From the NCBI RefSeq assembly GCF_001876935.1, contig NC_033801.1, positions 33,319,110 through 33,383,109 on the forward strand: 64,000 nucleotides of DNA, given 5' to 3'. Within the stretch, counting starts at the first letter, position 1, and each line of letters opens with the position of its first letter. Below, one piece after another: positions 28,164-41,279 of the stretch. The position numbers and the translations under genes were made by a program. The notes beneath the pieces are model-generated. The model made no database searches. It was not told the origin of the DNA and was given only the letters and a program-made list of their open reading frames with translations. The DNA is from Asparagus officinalis (lineage: Eukaryota; Streptophyta; Magnoliopsida; Asparagales; Asparagaceae).

Positions 28164-31100
28164 ATGCGGACAATTCCTGACAAATCGTTCATGGGCATAC
28201 CACGTGATCGAAGGCATCTAGACACTCGATACAAGGATGGGATAGAAGCTTTCTTAGCCTACTCTGACACTAACCCTCTACGGTCACTGAGCGGGTTGAT
28301 TTTTTGTCCTTGCAAGAATTGTAGGAATGATAAAATGCTCACTAGGAGTGACGTAAGTTTCCATCTGTCAATCAATGGATTTGATAGCTCTTATGTATTT
28401 TGGAGTCATCATGGTGAAGAAGTCCCGGTGATGCAATTAGAGAAAGAGTTTACTGATGTCGACAATCCGATAATTGACACAACTGATATGTTGGAAGATA
28501 TTCTTACAGTGCCGTCTTCGAGTGATGTTAACACTACTGATATGTTTCAAGATGTAGCCCGATTGATGAGACTTGTTGAAGAAAACGAGTCACCGTTATA
28601 CGAGGGTTGCACCGAGTTCACAAGGCTTTCTTTTATGCTGAGGCTTCTTCATATCCAAACATTCAGTGGGATGGCTGTTACACATTTCGAGATGTTATTA
28701 AACTTGCTCAGGAAAGTCATTCCAGGCGGCGAGAAGAGCATCCCCGTAACTTATTATGAAGCTCACAAGATTGTTGATACCCTGGGGCTTGATTACAAAA
28801 AGATAGACGCCTGTCCTAATGACTGCATCTTGTACAATAAGGGTAATGAAGGTCTAGAGGAATGTCCAACGTGTCATGTATCACGCTGGAAAGAACATAC
28901 GGGCACATCTGAAGGCATATCATACAATAAACAGAGCAGAATCCCTGTGAAGGTTCTCCGCTATTTTCCAATTATTCCTAGGCTGCAGAGGTTTTATATG
29001 TCTGCCGAGCTGGCTGAGAATATGCGATGGCATTCGACCGATCGCAAAGAGGATGAGAAATTGAGACATCCTGCTGATGGTGAGGCATGGAAGCACATCG
29101 ATTGTATATACCCTGACTTTGGTAAGGAGTCTCGGAATATTAGGCTGGGGCTTGCTAGCGACGGATTTAATCCGTTTGGAGTAATGAGCTCTGCTTGGTC
29201 TACCTGGCCAGTGTTGCTCACACCGTACAACCTGCCGCCGTCGATGTGCATGAAGCAGCCATACATGATACTGTCACTCTTGATCCCTAGAAGATATTCT
29301 CCTAGAAATGACATTGATGTTTTCCTCCAACCATTAATTGACGACTTGAAGCTTCTCTGGGATGAAGGCGTCAGCACTTACGATGCTTATGGTAAGGAGG
29401 CTTTCCGTATGCGTGCAATGGTCATGTGGACAATTAATGACTTTCCAGCATATGCTAACTTGTCTGGATGGTCGGTGAAGGGTCAGATTGCTTGTCCGAT
29501 TTGCATGTCAGATTATGAGGGAAAGTTCCTAAAATATAGCCGTAAGTTCTGTTATTGGCAACACAGAAGATGGTTACCTACAGGGTACAAGTTCAGAAAG
29601 TTAGTAGGAAAGTTCGACAGCAATCCAGAAAACAGACCGACACCACCAAGGCTGACCGGGGAAGAAATATTTGAGCTTCTACATCCTCTACCTAAAAAAA
29701 TATTTGGAAAGAAAAGATTCAACAAAGAAAATCCATTTGGGGTTAGGAGAAAAATATTGAAGCAAAATTGGAAGGGAAGGGGAAAGGGTAAGCAATTTCT
29801 CAAAGGCAATTCGAAAGGAAATAAACCTCGCACTGTCCAATCGCGTAGGCGTGTCTCTAAGGGTACTGAACTTCCGCATGGATGGTCAAAATTCAGCATA
29901 TTTTATCAATTGCCATATTGGAGAAGTTTAAAAATACGTCACAACTTGGATGTCATGCACATCGAGAAGAACATATGTGAGAATCTCTTGAACACTTTGT
30001 TGCAGAATGGGAAAAAAATCAAAAGATGACTTAAGGGCACGTCGAGACCTGGCAGAATTGAACATCCGTCCCGAACTGCAAGCTATAGATAAGGGTGACG
30101 GAAAGTTTGAACACCCAGCCTCCCGTGTCACACTGTCGAAGGATGAGATCCACAATATGTGTTTATTTCTAAAGTCCGTGAAGACACCGGATGGTTATAC
30201 TTCAAACATTTCAGCAAATGTGCATATTGAGGACAGGAAAATTTTAGGACTCAAGACACATGACCATCATATTCTATTGCATCAACTTCTCCCGGTTGCG
30301 TTGCGACATGCTGAGAAGGAACTCGCGATGGTGGTAATAGAATATTGCGGTTTCTTCAAGCAGTTGTGCTCCAAGGTGATTGATGTCAGGGAGTTTGAAG
30401 AATTAGAGGGACGTGTAGCCAATACACTGTGTAAAATGGAAATTCTATTTCCACCCTCGTTCTTTACGGTCATGGTGCATCTCACAATACATTTAGCATA
30501 TGAAGCCCGCATCGCAGGACCAGTTCAATATCGCTGGATGTACCCTGTGGAGAGGTATTTATTATTATAATGCTCAATTAATATTTGTTAAATTACGTAT
30601 ATCAGTTTTATTTTGTCACAAATCATGAAACTATATGCTTGTAGGTATTTGGGTTTCATGAAACATTTGATGCATAATCGTGCACGTCCTGAAGGATCGA
30701 TAGCAGAGAACTATATAAGTAATGAGAGTTTGAATTTCATCTCTCGTTACTTGCGGGGTGTGGAGACAAGGCTCAACCGTCCCCAACGAATAATTGACGG
30801 AACATTCTATAATGATCGTGGGGAGGACACTAGATTCCCCAGAATGGAGCTAGATCAAGCCCACACATATATCTTGAGCAATGATACTACATTTAACATA
30901 TACGCGACGTAAGTATTTAACTGTTTGAATCAGATCATATCACATCACAATAACTATCTCTATTTAACTGTTGTAAATGATTTTATTCTAGGCTTCACAT
31001 CCGATATGTCCAGACTATTCTTAAATGCAGAACAAAAAACAAAAGAGTTATGGACACACACTCTAGACAATTCCCTGCATGGCTGAAGGGTGAAGTAAGA

Positions 31101-31943
31101 TTTATTTACATTTCTGATTCGTATATCAAATATGTGCCTGCCAACAGATATTTAAACTATTTGTTTCTTTTCTTAAAGGTTGACCGACGTATTACGAATG
31201 GGGTTAACCTGCCTGAGAAAATATGTTTATATGCCAGAGGTCCTTCTAACGTGGTTAAGCGTTATGGAGGCTACTGTATCAACGGCTTTAGGTTTAACAC
31301 CATCGGTTTCGAAGAGAGACGACAAACGCAAAATAGCGGTGTGTTCTGCTCCTTCTCGCAACTGTCATACGCTAGTTCAAAAGATCTAAATCCGATACAA
31401 GGTGAAATCTATTGCTACGGTCAGGTAGAAGACATTGTGGAGATTTTCTATGGGATTAATAATGAAGTCAGACATGTGATGTTTAAGGTTCGTTGGAGTG
31501 AGCTGAAAAAGGCGAAGGATGACTACGGTTACACACTCGTTAATCTTAACAAGGAAATATATCAGACTGAAAAGTACATGTTAGCTGCTCACGCCAAACA
31601 GTGCTTTTATGTCAAAGATATAATGAAAAATGACGAATGGGTTGTCCTTAAGAATCCGCCTAGATCCTACATTCATGAAGCCGTGTCTGAGAAAGATCAG
31701 GAAGATGTTATCTTGGCCGACGAAACAGTTGCTGAGTTTTCCTTGACACAAAATAATCTGGTGGATGAAATTGCACTGGCGCGCCCTGATGTACCTGCGA
31801 TTATATGTGAGCCAAGGCATAAAGTCAAAAAACGAGTCCACGGTAGAATCGATAAAACTATAAGGACAGTCCTTTTGTCGGCACGCACACAGTCGCAGGC
31901 TAATCGCACACGGTCGCAGAGTAGAGCCTCAACATCATCATAA
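28164..31943 (+). pseudogene. TNP2: CACTA TNP2-type transposase gene with one frameshift
   Basis: The first exon (28164-30029 as an open frame, 621 residues) has the transposase-associated N-terminal domain (PF13963; CPCKNC near residue 50) and the Transposase_21 core (PF02992): LASDGFNPFG near residue 332, PLIDDLKLLWDEG near 390, and LDVMHIEKNICENLLNTL near 596. A run of seven A at 30012-30018 changes frame; the sequence then continues as the DUF4218-type domain (HHILLHQLLPVAL, GPVQYRWMYPVER). Introns, with GT/AG ends, are 30555-30644, 30909-30991 and 31095-31178 (the last is a multiple of three). The final exon carries a DUF4216-type domain and a basic tail, ending at 31943. The enzyme would cut and paste the element in the nucleus. 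A single-base run error in assembly is possible. Confidence 0.85.
30012..30018 (+). other. A7 run where the TNP2 frame changes
   Basis: Seven consecutive A after ggg. Reading before the run is in one frame and conserved TNP2 sequence after it is in the +1 frame. One A fewer would make the frame continuous. Confidence 0.75.
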
Positions 31944-32190
31944 TAATATAATATTTGGTTATGATTTAAAAAGAACATTCATGTATCTATTTGACTGGTT
32001 AACATGTATCAGTTTGTGTTATGTATTATAGTATTGCCTTTATATTATCTGTTTGACTGGTTATCATGTATCAGTTTGTGTCATGTATTATAGTATTGCC
32101 TTTATATTATCTATTTGACTGGTTATCATGTATCAATTTTTGTCATGTATTATAGTTTTGTTGGGTACTCATTCTGTTTTCAAAGTATAG

Positions 32191-34769
32191 ATGACAAAAG
32201 GATTACGTAAGAGAGCGCTTGAGAGACTTATTGGTAGACATTCTGGAGGCGACGCACATGGCTCTACGTCAGGTATTTTTATTAATTTATTATATCTGTA
32301 CATTTCTATAAACTATTAATACGAGCCTAACATTATTTTTTCACATTTCCTACGCAGGCCGCATCGCTGCTACACATGACGGGCCGCCACAGGACACAGG
32401 ACGAGGAGATGCTCCACCTGATGCGGAGACACTCGTTGGAGATGCCGCCGTCGACTCCTCCGTATGCAGATGTATTGGAGGAGCGCCGATATGAGCCATA
32501 TAGCGCAGCTGTAGAAGCTGCGCCACTACCGCCGGATTCTATTCCGGATCAGCGAGCCCACGACCCGGCCAAGGTGAAGGGGGATTGGGATGCTTATCAT
32601 GATTTGCGACCTATCGCACAGCATAGGTATGAACAAGCAAGGCATAGATGCCTCGAATTGAAAGGTGTGTATAGATTTTTATATTTTATCAGTTAATATT
32701 TTAATTTGTATTATCGATATTGATTGATTTATATTTCGCCTGAATTTTATTTTTTTCGTAGGTACCGAGCGACCTACTAGGCGCGGCCGCGGTGGTACCA
32801 AGCCACAGAACCTCATCCCAGATATTCATCGGAGGGCCGTGATCCGATGGGAGAACGGCGTGCCTGTCGGGCCATTTGCTAACTCTTTTAACAATTTCCT
32901 CGCCTCTTTAGCCAGGAGACATGATTTCTTCAACATATATTTGACGTGGAAGTCGCAGCGGATTGATGCGCTGGTGGCTTGTTGGAGATATATATGTGTG
33001 AGTCATTTATTTTTATTCTCATAATTATTAGTCATTTTATTATTTTGTTTAACACACTGATTTGTATCTCTTTTTTCATTGTATGCTGAAGCGATTTTTC
33101 TTTCTTGACGATTACGCTTGTGCCTGGACTTACTGCTTCACGCAAATCAATCTATCGTTCAAGAGGTGGCGGTCAGAGCTGAAGAAAAAATATTTTACTC
33201 AAAGAACAGAAGATTGGGAGCGTTACTGGCATCTTGACGAGCGCGCCGATGGAGTTGATTTTTTTGCACTTTGCGATTATTGGGACACGGCCGAAGCTCA
33301 GGTATTATTGAAGTATATATCTTCGGTTTATTGTTTGAAATCTATATTATATCTGTTTAACATTGTTTTGCAGGATCAAGCTGAAACAGCAAGGAGGAAC
33401 CGTAATGCGCCCCGCAGTTACGAGCATCACGGGGGCTCCAGGTCTTTCAGCCAGCATTATCATCAATTGGCGCTTGAGGTATATAATATATTAGCTCTTA
33501 GGTTATCAATTTGAGTATAATTTATGTGTTATGAGTTAATGATATATGTGAATAAAATAGGGAAGGGGAGAACTCGGGCATTTTGCAGATCGTATTCTGA
33601 CTGGTTGGAGTCCAAATTACGCCGATGAAGTGAAGAAAGCGCAGAACCGGGATCTGGCTGTAAGTAGCAGTTAATTTGTATATTTAATTTTTATAACAAT
33701 GCATTTTAAATGTGTTAGAATTGACCGGGTTGTTTTGGTATATCGCAGGAGAAATTACATGCTAAGGTGCAGGAGCAATTATCACAGACTCAGGTCGATT
33801 CTAACACTCCGACCCGATTAAGTAGAGAGGAGGAGGATAGCATCATCGAGACGGTCATTGGACCGAGTAGGAAGAACAGATACAGGTGGAGAGGATCCGA
33901 GCATCGGCCGTACGAGTCCAGTAGCACCTACGAGTCTGCAGCTCCACCAGGATGCAGTTCTTCTCAAGACCCGACTATGGAGCAGCGGATGAAAGCGATG
34001 GAAGATTGGCAGTCGCGTCGGGAGTCGGAGCTACTCCAGATGGCGGAGGAAGAACGGAGGCGTCGGGAGCAGAGGGAGCTGGAATTCACCCAGTTTATAT
34101 CGACTCTACCTTCTGATGCTCAGGAGGCATATAGGAGACGGTTTTTGGCGGATCAGGTAATATATATATATTTCTTTTTTAATTAAATGAATTAAATATA
34201 AAATTCTTACTTAGTTTTTGTTTTGTTGTGGGGCGTTCGTGCGTAGGGTCGTTGGTTATGTTGTTGGTTGGTGGGTGTTTTCGTCGTGGTGGTGGTGGTG
34301 GTGGTGATGATGATGGAGGGGGAGGGGGTGGGGGGTAGGAGTTTGGTTGGTTGGTGGGTGGGGTTGGGGGATTGTTATTGTGGTGGTGGTGGCGTTGTTA
34401 TTGTTGTGTTGTGGTGTTGCATGTGTTGTATTGTGTGTGTGCGTGTGTGCGTGTTGGTGGAGATAGGTACGGGTGCGTGCGTGTGTGCGGGTGAGGTTAG
34501 AGTGTGTGCGTGCGTTGTTAAAAACATGTGCGTGCTTGCGTATAATACATAAACTCTCTGAATTATATAACATGTAAGAAAATGCCATGATACTCTATTT
34601 ATTGCTATACTTGCATGTCATGCCTTGTTGTTTTATAATTTGTTACTTTACTGTAAAATTTAGTTTTTGATGATGTACGTATTGCTCTATAACGTTTTAT
34701 TTATATTTTTAGGCTGGGACTTCTCGACAAGGTGGAGTTGGTGATGAGGATGATGATGATCAGGACTGA
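32191..34769 (+). pseudogene. CACTA second gene, Transposase_24 / TNP1-type, about eight exons
   Basis: Exons inferred from GT/AG ends: 32191-32272, 32358-32664, 32762 to ~32998, ~33090-33301, 33374-33478, 33561-33659, 33749-34156 and 34713-34769 (stop TGA). The start reads GRHSGGDAHGSTS, typical for this family. Exons 3-6 give WENGVPVGPFANSFNNFLAS, a basic region, and ARRNRNAPRSYEHHGGSRSF with SFSQHYHQLALE, which fit the plant transposon domain PF03004. Exon 7 is charged and predicted helical (MKAMEDWQSRRESELLQMAE). In exon 2 the frame leaving exon 1 hits a stop near 32492, while the frame reading EERRYEPYSAAVEAAP stays open, so one frameshift is likely. Such proteins bind the subterminal repeats and assist TNP2. 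Boundaries of exons 3/4 are approximate. Confidence 0.75.
34250..34540 (+). repeat. GT/GGT-rich microsatellite in the last TNP1 intron
   Basis: Runs of 'gtggtg' and 'gtgtgcg' on the plus strand within the intron 34157-34712. Open frames on both strands here are low-complexity artefacts. Confidence 0.8.
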
Positions 34770-35051
34770 TTTTATTTGTTTTAACATTGAAAACAATGGG
34801 TGTGCTGTATAAATAACATTTATAATGTTGGGACTGATTTTATTATGATCGGGACTGATTTTATTATGTTTTTAGTGAAATAATTGTTATTATGTTTTTA
34901 TTATGTTTTTAGTGAAATAATTGTTATATATGCGTGAGAATGAAAATATGTGTTATATGTGTTTGTGTTGTGTAAATTTATTGTACATATTATTGTTGTG
35001 AAATATATTGTACAGGAATTTCTAATTTTCAAAAAAATTAAAAAAAATTCA

Positions 35052-35431
35052 GATTACTTTTAGCGACGGATATTCCGTCTCTAAAAGTCCTTTTAGCGAC
35101 AGAAAACTGACACGCCAGACATGCACTAATACAACTTTTGGCGATGGAAAATCCGTCGCCAATATATATAGCGACGGGAAATATATAGCGACAGATATTT
35201 CCGTCGCCAAAAAGTATAGAATTTGGCGACGGATTTTTCGTCGCTATATAACCGTCGGTAATATTTAGCGATGGATAGTCCGTCGCTAAATGTCGCTTTA
35301 CCTACCCTTATAATAGTGACAGCTTTTTAGAGACGGAATTCCTTTTTTTCCGTCGCTAAAACATTTAGCGACTGATTTTCGACTTTTGGCGACGGATTTG
35401 TCCGTCGCCAATAGTCCCCTTTGCAGTAGTG
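35052..35431 (+). repeat. CACTA 3' subterminal and terminal repeats
   Basis: Many copies of 'agcgacgga' and 'tccgtcgc' in both directions, ending at the inverted CACTA terminus. 34770-35051 before it is AT-rich 3' flank of the second gene with a short 'tgggactgattttattatg' repeat. Confidence 0.85.
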
Positions 35432-35913
35432 TTAGAGTTCATGTTAGGTCTAATAATAGTTCATGTTAGGTCTAATTTCAGTTCATGTTAATTCTAATAA
35501 TAATTCATGTTAAGTCTAATTTCAGTTCATGTTATGTCTAATAATAGTTCATGTTAAGTCTAATAATAGTTTATGTTAGATTTAATTTAATTTTAGGTCT
35601 AATTTTAAATTAGACCTAACATGAAATAAATTAGACTTAAAAGGAATTTAACATGAAATAAATTAGACCTAACATGAATTGTTATTAGACTTAACATGAA
35701 CTGAATTTAGACTTAACACGAATCAAGTTGGACTTTACATGAAATTAGACCTAATATGCCTTGTTATTAGACTTAACATGAACTGAAGTAAGACATAACA
35801 TGAAATTAGACCTAACATGAAGTATTATACCTAACATGAACTAATATTAGACTTAACATGAACTATTATTAGACCTAACATGAACTAATATTAGACTTAA
35901 CATGAAGTTAGAC
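35432..35913. repeat. Fold-back array of ~20-bp units
   Basis: Forward units 'ttcatgttaggtctaataatag' (about 35437-35600) are followed by the same unit inverted, 'ctaatattagacttaacatgaa' (about 35605-35910). The single strand could fold into a long hairpin. The left flank of the CACTA element (25766-25782, 'taatgttaggtctactta') carries the same unit, so the transposon inserted into this array. Confidence 0.85.
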
Positions 35914-38900
35914 TGTAAAACCCCAAAAATTTGAATATTATGTGAAAAATAATAATAAATATGTTATATGATAGAAATATAACATATTTTGATGTTTGAG
36001 TATGATAGGAATTGATTTGAGATAGATTCAATGTATATTTGTGAATATATGAGTGTAAATGCACAAAACAAGCACGAAGAGAAATCTAGAAAAATGACCA
36101 GTTAATAGTTTATATATTTTACACACCGATGTAGTTTGAATACTAAAAAACCTCAAAAAACCAAAGTTATATGTATCTTCAACAGCTTTCCAATAAATCT
36201 TAAATTATCTTATTCTGAGGTTGGATGAGAAAGGTATAGCCAAAATACTGAAGGTTATTTTTCTAGTCAGATTAGGCTTCCTGGTTCGGGTCAAACGGGT
36301 TTATATCGGGTTTGCATATATATAAACATGTGTTTTTATGAAAATTATCATCTTTTCATCAAAGTTTCAAACCCTAGTAGCCCTTCTTCCTCTCTCTCAA
36401 ACCCTAGTCCTAAAGTTAAGATTTTGGGAGCGTCTTGTGAATCGAGAAGCGAGGAAAAGACGAGATCTACGACGTTTGGCGATGAGGAATCGTTTCACAT
36501 TAGTTTCAGAGGCTTGCACATGTGATAAGGTAAGATCATCTGCATCCAAACCCATCTCCATAGTGTTTAATGATTATAAAAGTGTTTAATCAAGATTTTT
36601 ATGCTTAAGGCTTAACCTAATATGAAAAGATGAGATTTTTGATGATAAATCTTAACCCAGTGCTAGATCATTAGCTTTTCCTAATTATTTATTATAGTAA
36701 CGTGATCATGATCATTAGGGGTAATTAAATTTTTATTTTTTTAAACTTGATAATTATGTTTAACTTGTGTGTTAACTCTAATTTGTTGTCTAATTGAATT
36801 ATAAAGAGGTTTAGTTTTTGTTTTCATCATAAATTACAGAAAACTACTATACATGTATAACGTTTAACTAGAAATTTAAGATATCATATAAACTCTAAAC
36901 TGAACCAAACTAGTGCCAAATTATAGCTATGTGGATCTAGTTTCTAAAACAGAAAACTATTCCTGAAAAGAGTTTGTCCAGAGAAAAATATGCTCAATTT
37001 ACTAATGATATGTTCTGCAGAAAACTGTAGAAATGCTGATATCAAATAATTGATATATTACGTGAAGATTTCTTTGAGTTTTCATGTTAATTAATCATGC
37101 TTAAACCCTAGGTTTGTGTTATCTAAGTAAGATAAACATGTTTAAATGAATTTTACCTATGTTCATGAGTAGTTTTTATCATGTGTTGATAATCACTTTG
37201 TTTACATATGAGATAATTAAAGAAATTGTTTAATTAGGATGTTAAACCCTAATGTGGAAGACATAATTGTTTAATTTGATAATTCAGATAATTCATGTTG
37301 CATATGCTAAGTATAAAATCTTGTTTAACATCATGATATGTACAATTAATATAAGCATTGTTTATGCACGAAAGAATGCGTGTCTTGACAGAGTAGTCGA
37401 CTACTAAGCTTAGCAGTCAGCTACTCGTGCCTAGTTGAGTATAACAAAAACTATGTGTTTGCATAGTAGTCGACTAATGTTCTTAATAGTCGACTACTAA
37501 TACTGATATATGTTATTACAGAGTCTGGATGGACTCAGTGTAGTCGACTAATATGCCTAGTAGTCGACTACTAAGGCTGTTGCCTGAATTTTTATTTTGC
37601 ATCTGTTTGAGATATGTTTGTGGGTTTTGAGCCGCACTTCTTTATACGTAAATTCACGAATAGTGTAGTAGCACACACATGGATATGCTGAAAGGAATTA
37701 TGATGGGTTTTGACCCGATTACTTTGAGAAAGAGTTTAGTACATATTATACACACACTTTCTGGATATCATTGATGAGCTCAGTTCAGTACTAGGGGGGT
37801 AGTGCGTCGATATTCTATTTGTACAGGTCATTGAGTCGGGTTTGGATGTTTTATCTAGCAGTTCGTCCATCCGAGGGTGCGATGAGGGTTGTGAACCGCA
37901 CTTCTAGGATACCTATATGGTAAGTCGTTCTGCACTCATGTTATGAACTAAGATCGCACTGAGACTAATGAGCCATGTACACTTATTAGGATACCTACAG
38001 TGTAGTCCGTTGCACATGATAATGCTAAGTATCAAAATCTTACACAGAGTTACATTAAGATAGTTAAATGATAGCCCGAGTAGATGCCAGTTATGTTTTT
38101 GACTCACTGCTGAAATATATGACCCAGAGTACTTTGCATTTGAAAGTACACAGGATTTGTACCGGTATTCATTCTATCTTTCCATTGACAGTGGAAGATA
38201 TTATGAATACGTTATGTTAATGTCTTTAATTTCTTTTACTGCTTTTCTTTATTTTCTTAGTTGGGATCAATAATTAGCGATTCACAATTTGAGATATATG
38301 GTATATACATGAGGGTTTCCTTGTTTGGATTATTTCACTCGACGTACCAGTCTCGTGTTGTGGATTTCTAATTGTTGATTTCATTTAGATTGTTTATCTT
38401 TAGTTCGGTATTAATGTTTAGATGTTTACAATTCAGGACATATGGTATATACATGAGGGTTTCTTTATTTGGATTATTTCGCTCGACGTACTACGTCTTG
38501 TATTGTAGGTGTCTAAATATTAATTTTATTAGATGCGGGAAAAACGATCTAGGTAGACTATGCTTAATAGATAGAACCTCAACTCCATCTAGCAGCCCTT
38601 CCCATGGAGACGGATGGAGTTGATCTTGCTATAGCGTTCTGATGCTCTTGTTGTTGCTCTTTTTCTTCTAATATTCTTTAAAGTAATTCGGAGTACCGGA
38701 GAGTCGCAGGATGATAGAGTTCTTCCATAGTCGCTATCACATGAGATTTATTAGAAGCTCCACCGTAGTTTTATATTTTTGTTCAGACCTTAGAGTTTAT
38801 TTCATAGTATAAAAATAGTGTGCCTTAGTACAATTTTCAGTTGTTTCTTGTCGATACATATTTATTCATTTTGGATATCAGATATATTCCAGGTAGTTCA

Positions 38901-39125
38901 TTGAGGCATGATTTATTTATGAGATACTTTTTTCTATATCATGTCTATTGTAGTTATTTCCTTTCTTTTGCTTGTTTTGTACCTGCACTTTATTTTGATT
39001 CCACTAGAGGATATCATCATGTGTCGAGTATCATGTGTCGAGTAGTGGAGTAAGAATAGAGTTTCTTAGGATTTATGTATAGAGTCCTCTAGGAATTCCT
39101 AGAAAGAGTGAGGACGTTATACATG
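35914..39125 (+). repeat. 5' LTR of the Tekay-type element
   Basis: About 3.2 kb. Bases 35914-38080 align with 43535-45890. It contains clustered 'tagtcgacta' palindromes at 37390-37580 and two copies of 'ggtatatacatgagggtttc...gacgtac' (about 38295-38360 and 38445-38510), a motif that also recurs in the 3' part of the element. The right edge is approximate and I could not find a clear PBS. Confidence 0.65.
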
Positions 39126-40042
39126 TATGTTCAAAAATTACAAAATTTTTTTATGACTATCTTACTTTGATTGAAAAATATTTGCGTGAATACTATTTGC
39201 GTGAATACTTAGTAACGCCCATTATAGATTCAGAGACTAGTACACTCGAGAGGCGAGTTACAAGCTAGATTTCACTTTCTGAAGTCCCACCACTAGTTGT
39301 ACCAGCCATACCTATTAGAGAGGAAATACTGACGATTTCACAATCGCCACAACCAACTGTTGATAGAACCACAAAGCAGGAGGATTGGCTCTGCAAAAAT
39401 AAAAAAATATCAGACACTAAGAGCACCATAGTTTCAGGGCACACCGGATTCATAAGCAGACTATAAATAGAAGGAATATGTGAAAATTTCTTAACGTCGA
39501 CTCACTACCAAAGTAGAAGTTAGATGTATTCAGCATAGAGAATATCATCGGAGGATAGCACCGACTTTAGTTTACGCCAAAACAGTGCATGCTAATTTCA
39601 TAGGAGGATTTCACCTACTACTTTGATAAGCAGCTAGAACTAGCTCAATTAGAGCAGGGAGACATACCGATAGTTAATTCTGGAAGCAAGACTATCCGGA
39701 GACAAGGGTAATGATAAGAAACCATTTGCAAGACTTAGAAGACCCCAACATCAAGGTAATAATTTTTAATGCCAACAGCAGAAACTAGGATACGGTTAGC
39801 AATAGAACCGTGGTCAAGGTCAGCAGTCGTAGGGTTGCTGTTACATTCAGCAGAAGATGATTGAGATACCGCTAACCGTTTTAAGAATGCCAGATTTGGA
39901 CCATTCAGGAGATTCCTGAGGGATAGATAGTCTCGTATTTTTATCACCAGCAGTTCAGCAGTCACCGGCCACAGGCAGAGTCTATGCAGTCATACCACGT
40001 GATCACGGTGCGAGCAGAGCTATAGTAGAAGGTACTTTCTTA
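39126..40042 (+). pseudogene. gag relic of the Tekay-type element
   Basis: Heavily broken. Around 39615-39690 a frame reads YFDKQLELAQLEQGDI, resembling the end of the gag capsid domain in this clade. No zinc knuckle could be read. The remainder has no meaningful frame. Confidence 0.45.
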
Positions 40043-40372
40043 GTGAACTCTTTTTCAGCTCGGATCCTATTCGATTCCAGAGCTTCCCATTCTTTTATGT
40101 CTCATGCCTTTATGAATAGGCTTCAGTTAGTCGCACATCCCTTAGATGTACCGCTATCTATTTTTACTACTTTAAGGGAGATATCTCTATTAGGGAGCAT
40201 CTGTAGAAGATGTGTCATCAGCTTAGATGAGTCCGAGTTTATTGTAGATCTAATTGTTTTGTGGATGTCAGATTTTGATGTCAATCTTGGTATGGATTGG
40301 TTATCATCCTACCATGTTAGCATCAGTTATTTTGTGAAAACAGTCAGGTTGCGAGCGTCTGATGGGTCTTAG
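40043..40372 (+). pseudogene. Protease region of the Tekay-type element
   Basis: Contains ILFDSRASHSFMSHAF and later MDWLSSYHV, the two hallmarks of the gypsy protease. The active-site triplet that should be DSG reads DSR, so the glycine is lost. The frame ends in a stop at 40370-40372. Confidence 0.8.
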
Positions 40373-40559
40373 TTGATTGTAGCGACCTCACAGGGCAACT
40401 AGTTTGCGAAGTCATTTCTAATATATATTGAGGAGGTGATCCTGAGAGATAGGAGTGCTGAGTTGTGTGAGACTAGAGTCGTCTCAGATTTTCAGGATGT
40501 CTTTCAGGATATACCGAGGTTACGTCCTATGTAAGAGGTTGAGTTCTGCATCAAGTTGT

Positions 40560-41270
40560 AGCCAAGCACAACACCGATATCTCGAGCTCCCTATTGTATG
40601 GTACCTGCTGAGATGAGGGAGCTACAGACTCAGCTAGATGAGTTGTTGTCTCAGGGTTTTATTCGTTGGAGTCATTCTCCGTGGGGAGCGTCGGTCCTTT
40701 CGTGAAGAAGAAGGACGGCAGTATGTGACTTTGTATAGATTATCGGGAGTTAAAAAATGTCACTATCTGGAATAAGTATCCATTATCGAGGATTGATAAC
40801 TTGTTCGACCACCCACAGGGAGCGTAACACTTCTCAAAGAATGATCTTCGTTTTGTCTATCATCTGTTGCAGGTTCGGGAGATAGATATTCCCAAGACCG
40901 TCTTTCTAACTCATTATGGGTCCTTCGAGAGTCTTGTCATGTCATTTGGGCTGACCAATGCACCCGCGATATTCATGGACATGATAAATAAGGTTTTTCA
41001 TCCATATTTGGACCAGTTCATGATAGTATTTATTGACGACATCCTTATATATTCGAGATCAGAGGTAAAACATGAGCAGCATCTTCGACTAGCATTATAG
41101 ATTTTGCAGGTGCATCAGCTATATTCCAAATTTAGCAAGTGTGAGTTTTAGCTATCTGAGGTTAGATTTCTAGGCCATGTTATCGAAAGAGAAGGCATTG
41201 TAGTGGGTCCAGCTAAGATTGCGACCGTACTTGATTAGGAGCCGCTGAAGATAGTCACAGAGATTCATAG
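40560..41270 (+). pseudogene. Reverse transcriptase of the Tekay-type element
   Basis: Pieces in different frames: LDELLSQGFIRWSHSPWGAS, then CIDYRELKNVT-like sequence, then FGLTNAPAIFMDMINKVF and FIDDILIYSRS with the catalytic IDD at 41032-41040. Stops near 40370, 40530, 41098 and 41240, plus frameshifts, inactivate it. Confidence 0.85.
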
Positions 41271-41279
41271 CTTTTTCTT

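Larger units (their letters stand above)
25783..35431 (+). mobile_element. CACTA (En/Spm) DNA transposon, structurally complete
   Basis: 9649 bp starting CACTGCTAGAAAA and ending, reversed, CACTACTGCAAA. Perfect 3-bp duplications tta flank it (25780-25782 and 35432-35434). Both ends carry dense inverted copies of a subterminal motif around 'tttagcgacgga.. .tccgtcgctaaa', the usual transposase-binding array of CACTA elements. It contains a TNP2-type transposase gene (28164-31943) and a second multi-exon gene (32191-34769). Each gene seems to have one frame break, so autonomy is doubtful, though the clean ends suggest a fairly recent arrival. Confidence 0.93.

Noticed and set aside
34256..34588. 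ORFs rich in Val/Gly and His/Thr on opposite strands
   Set aside because: Produced by GT/GGT microsatellite inside a TNP1 intron.
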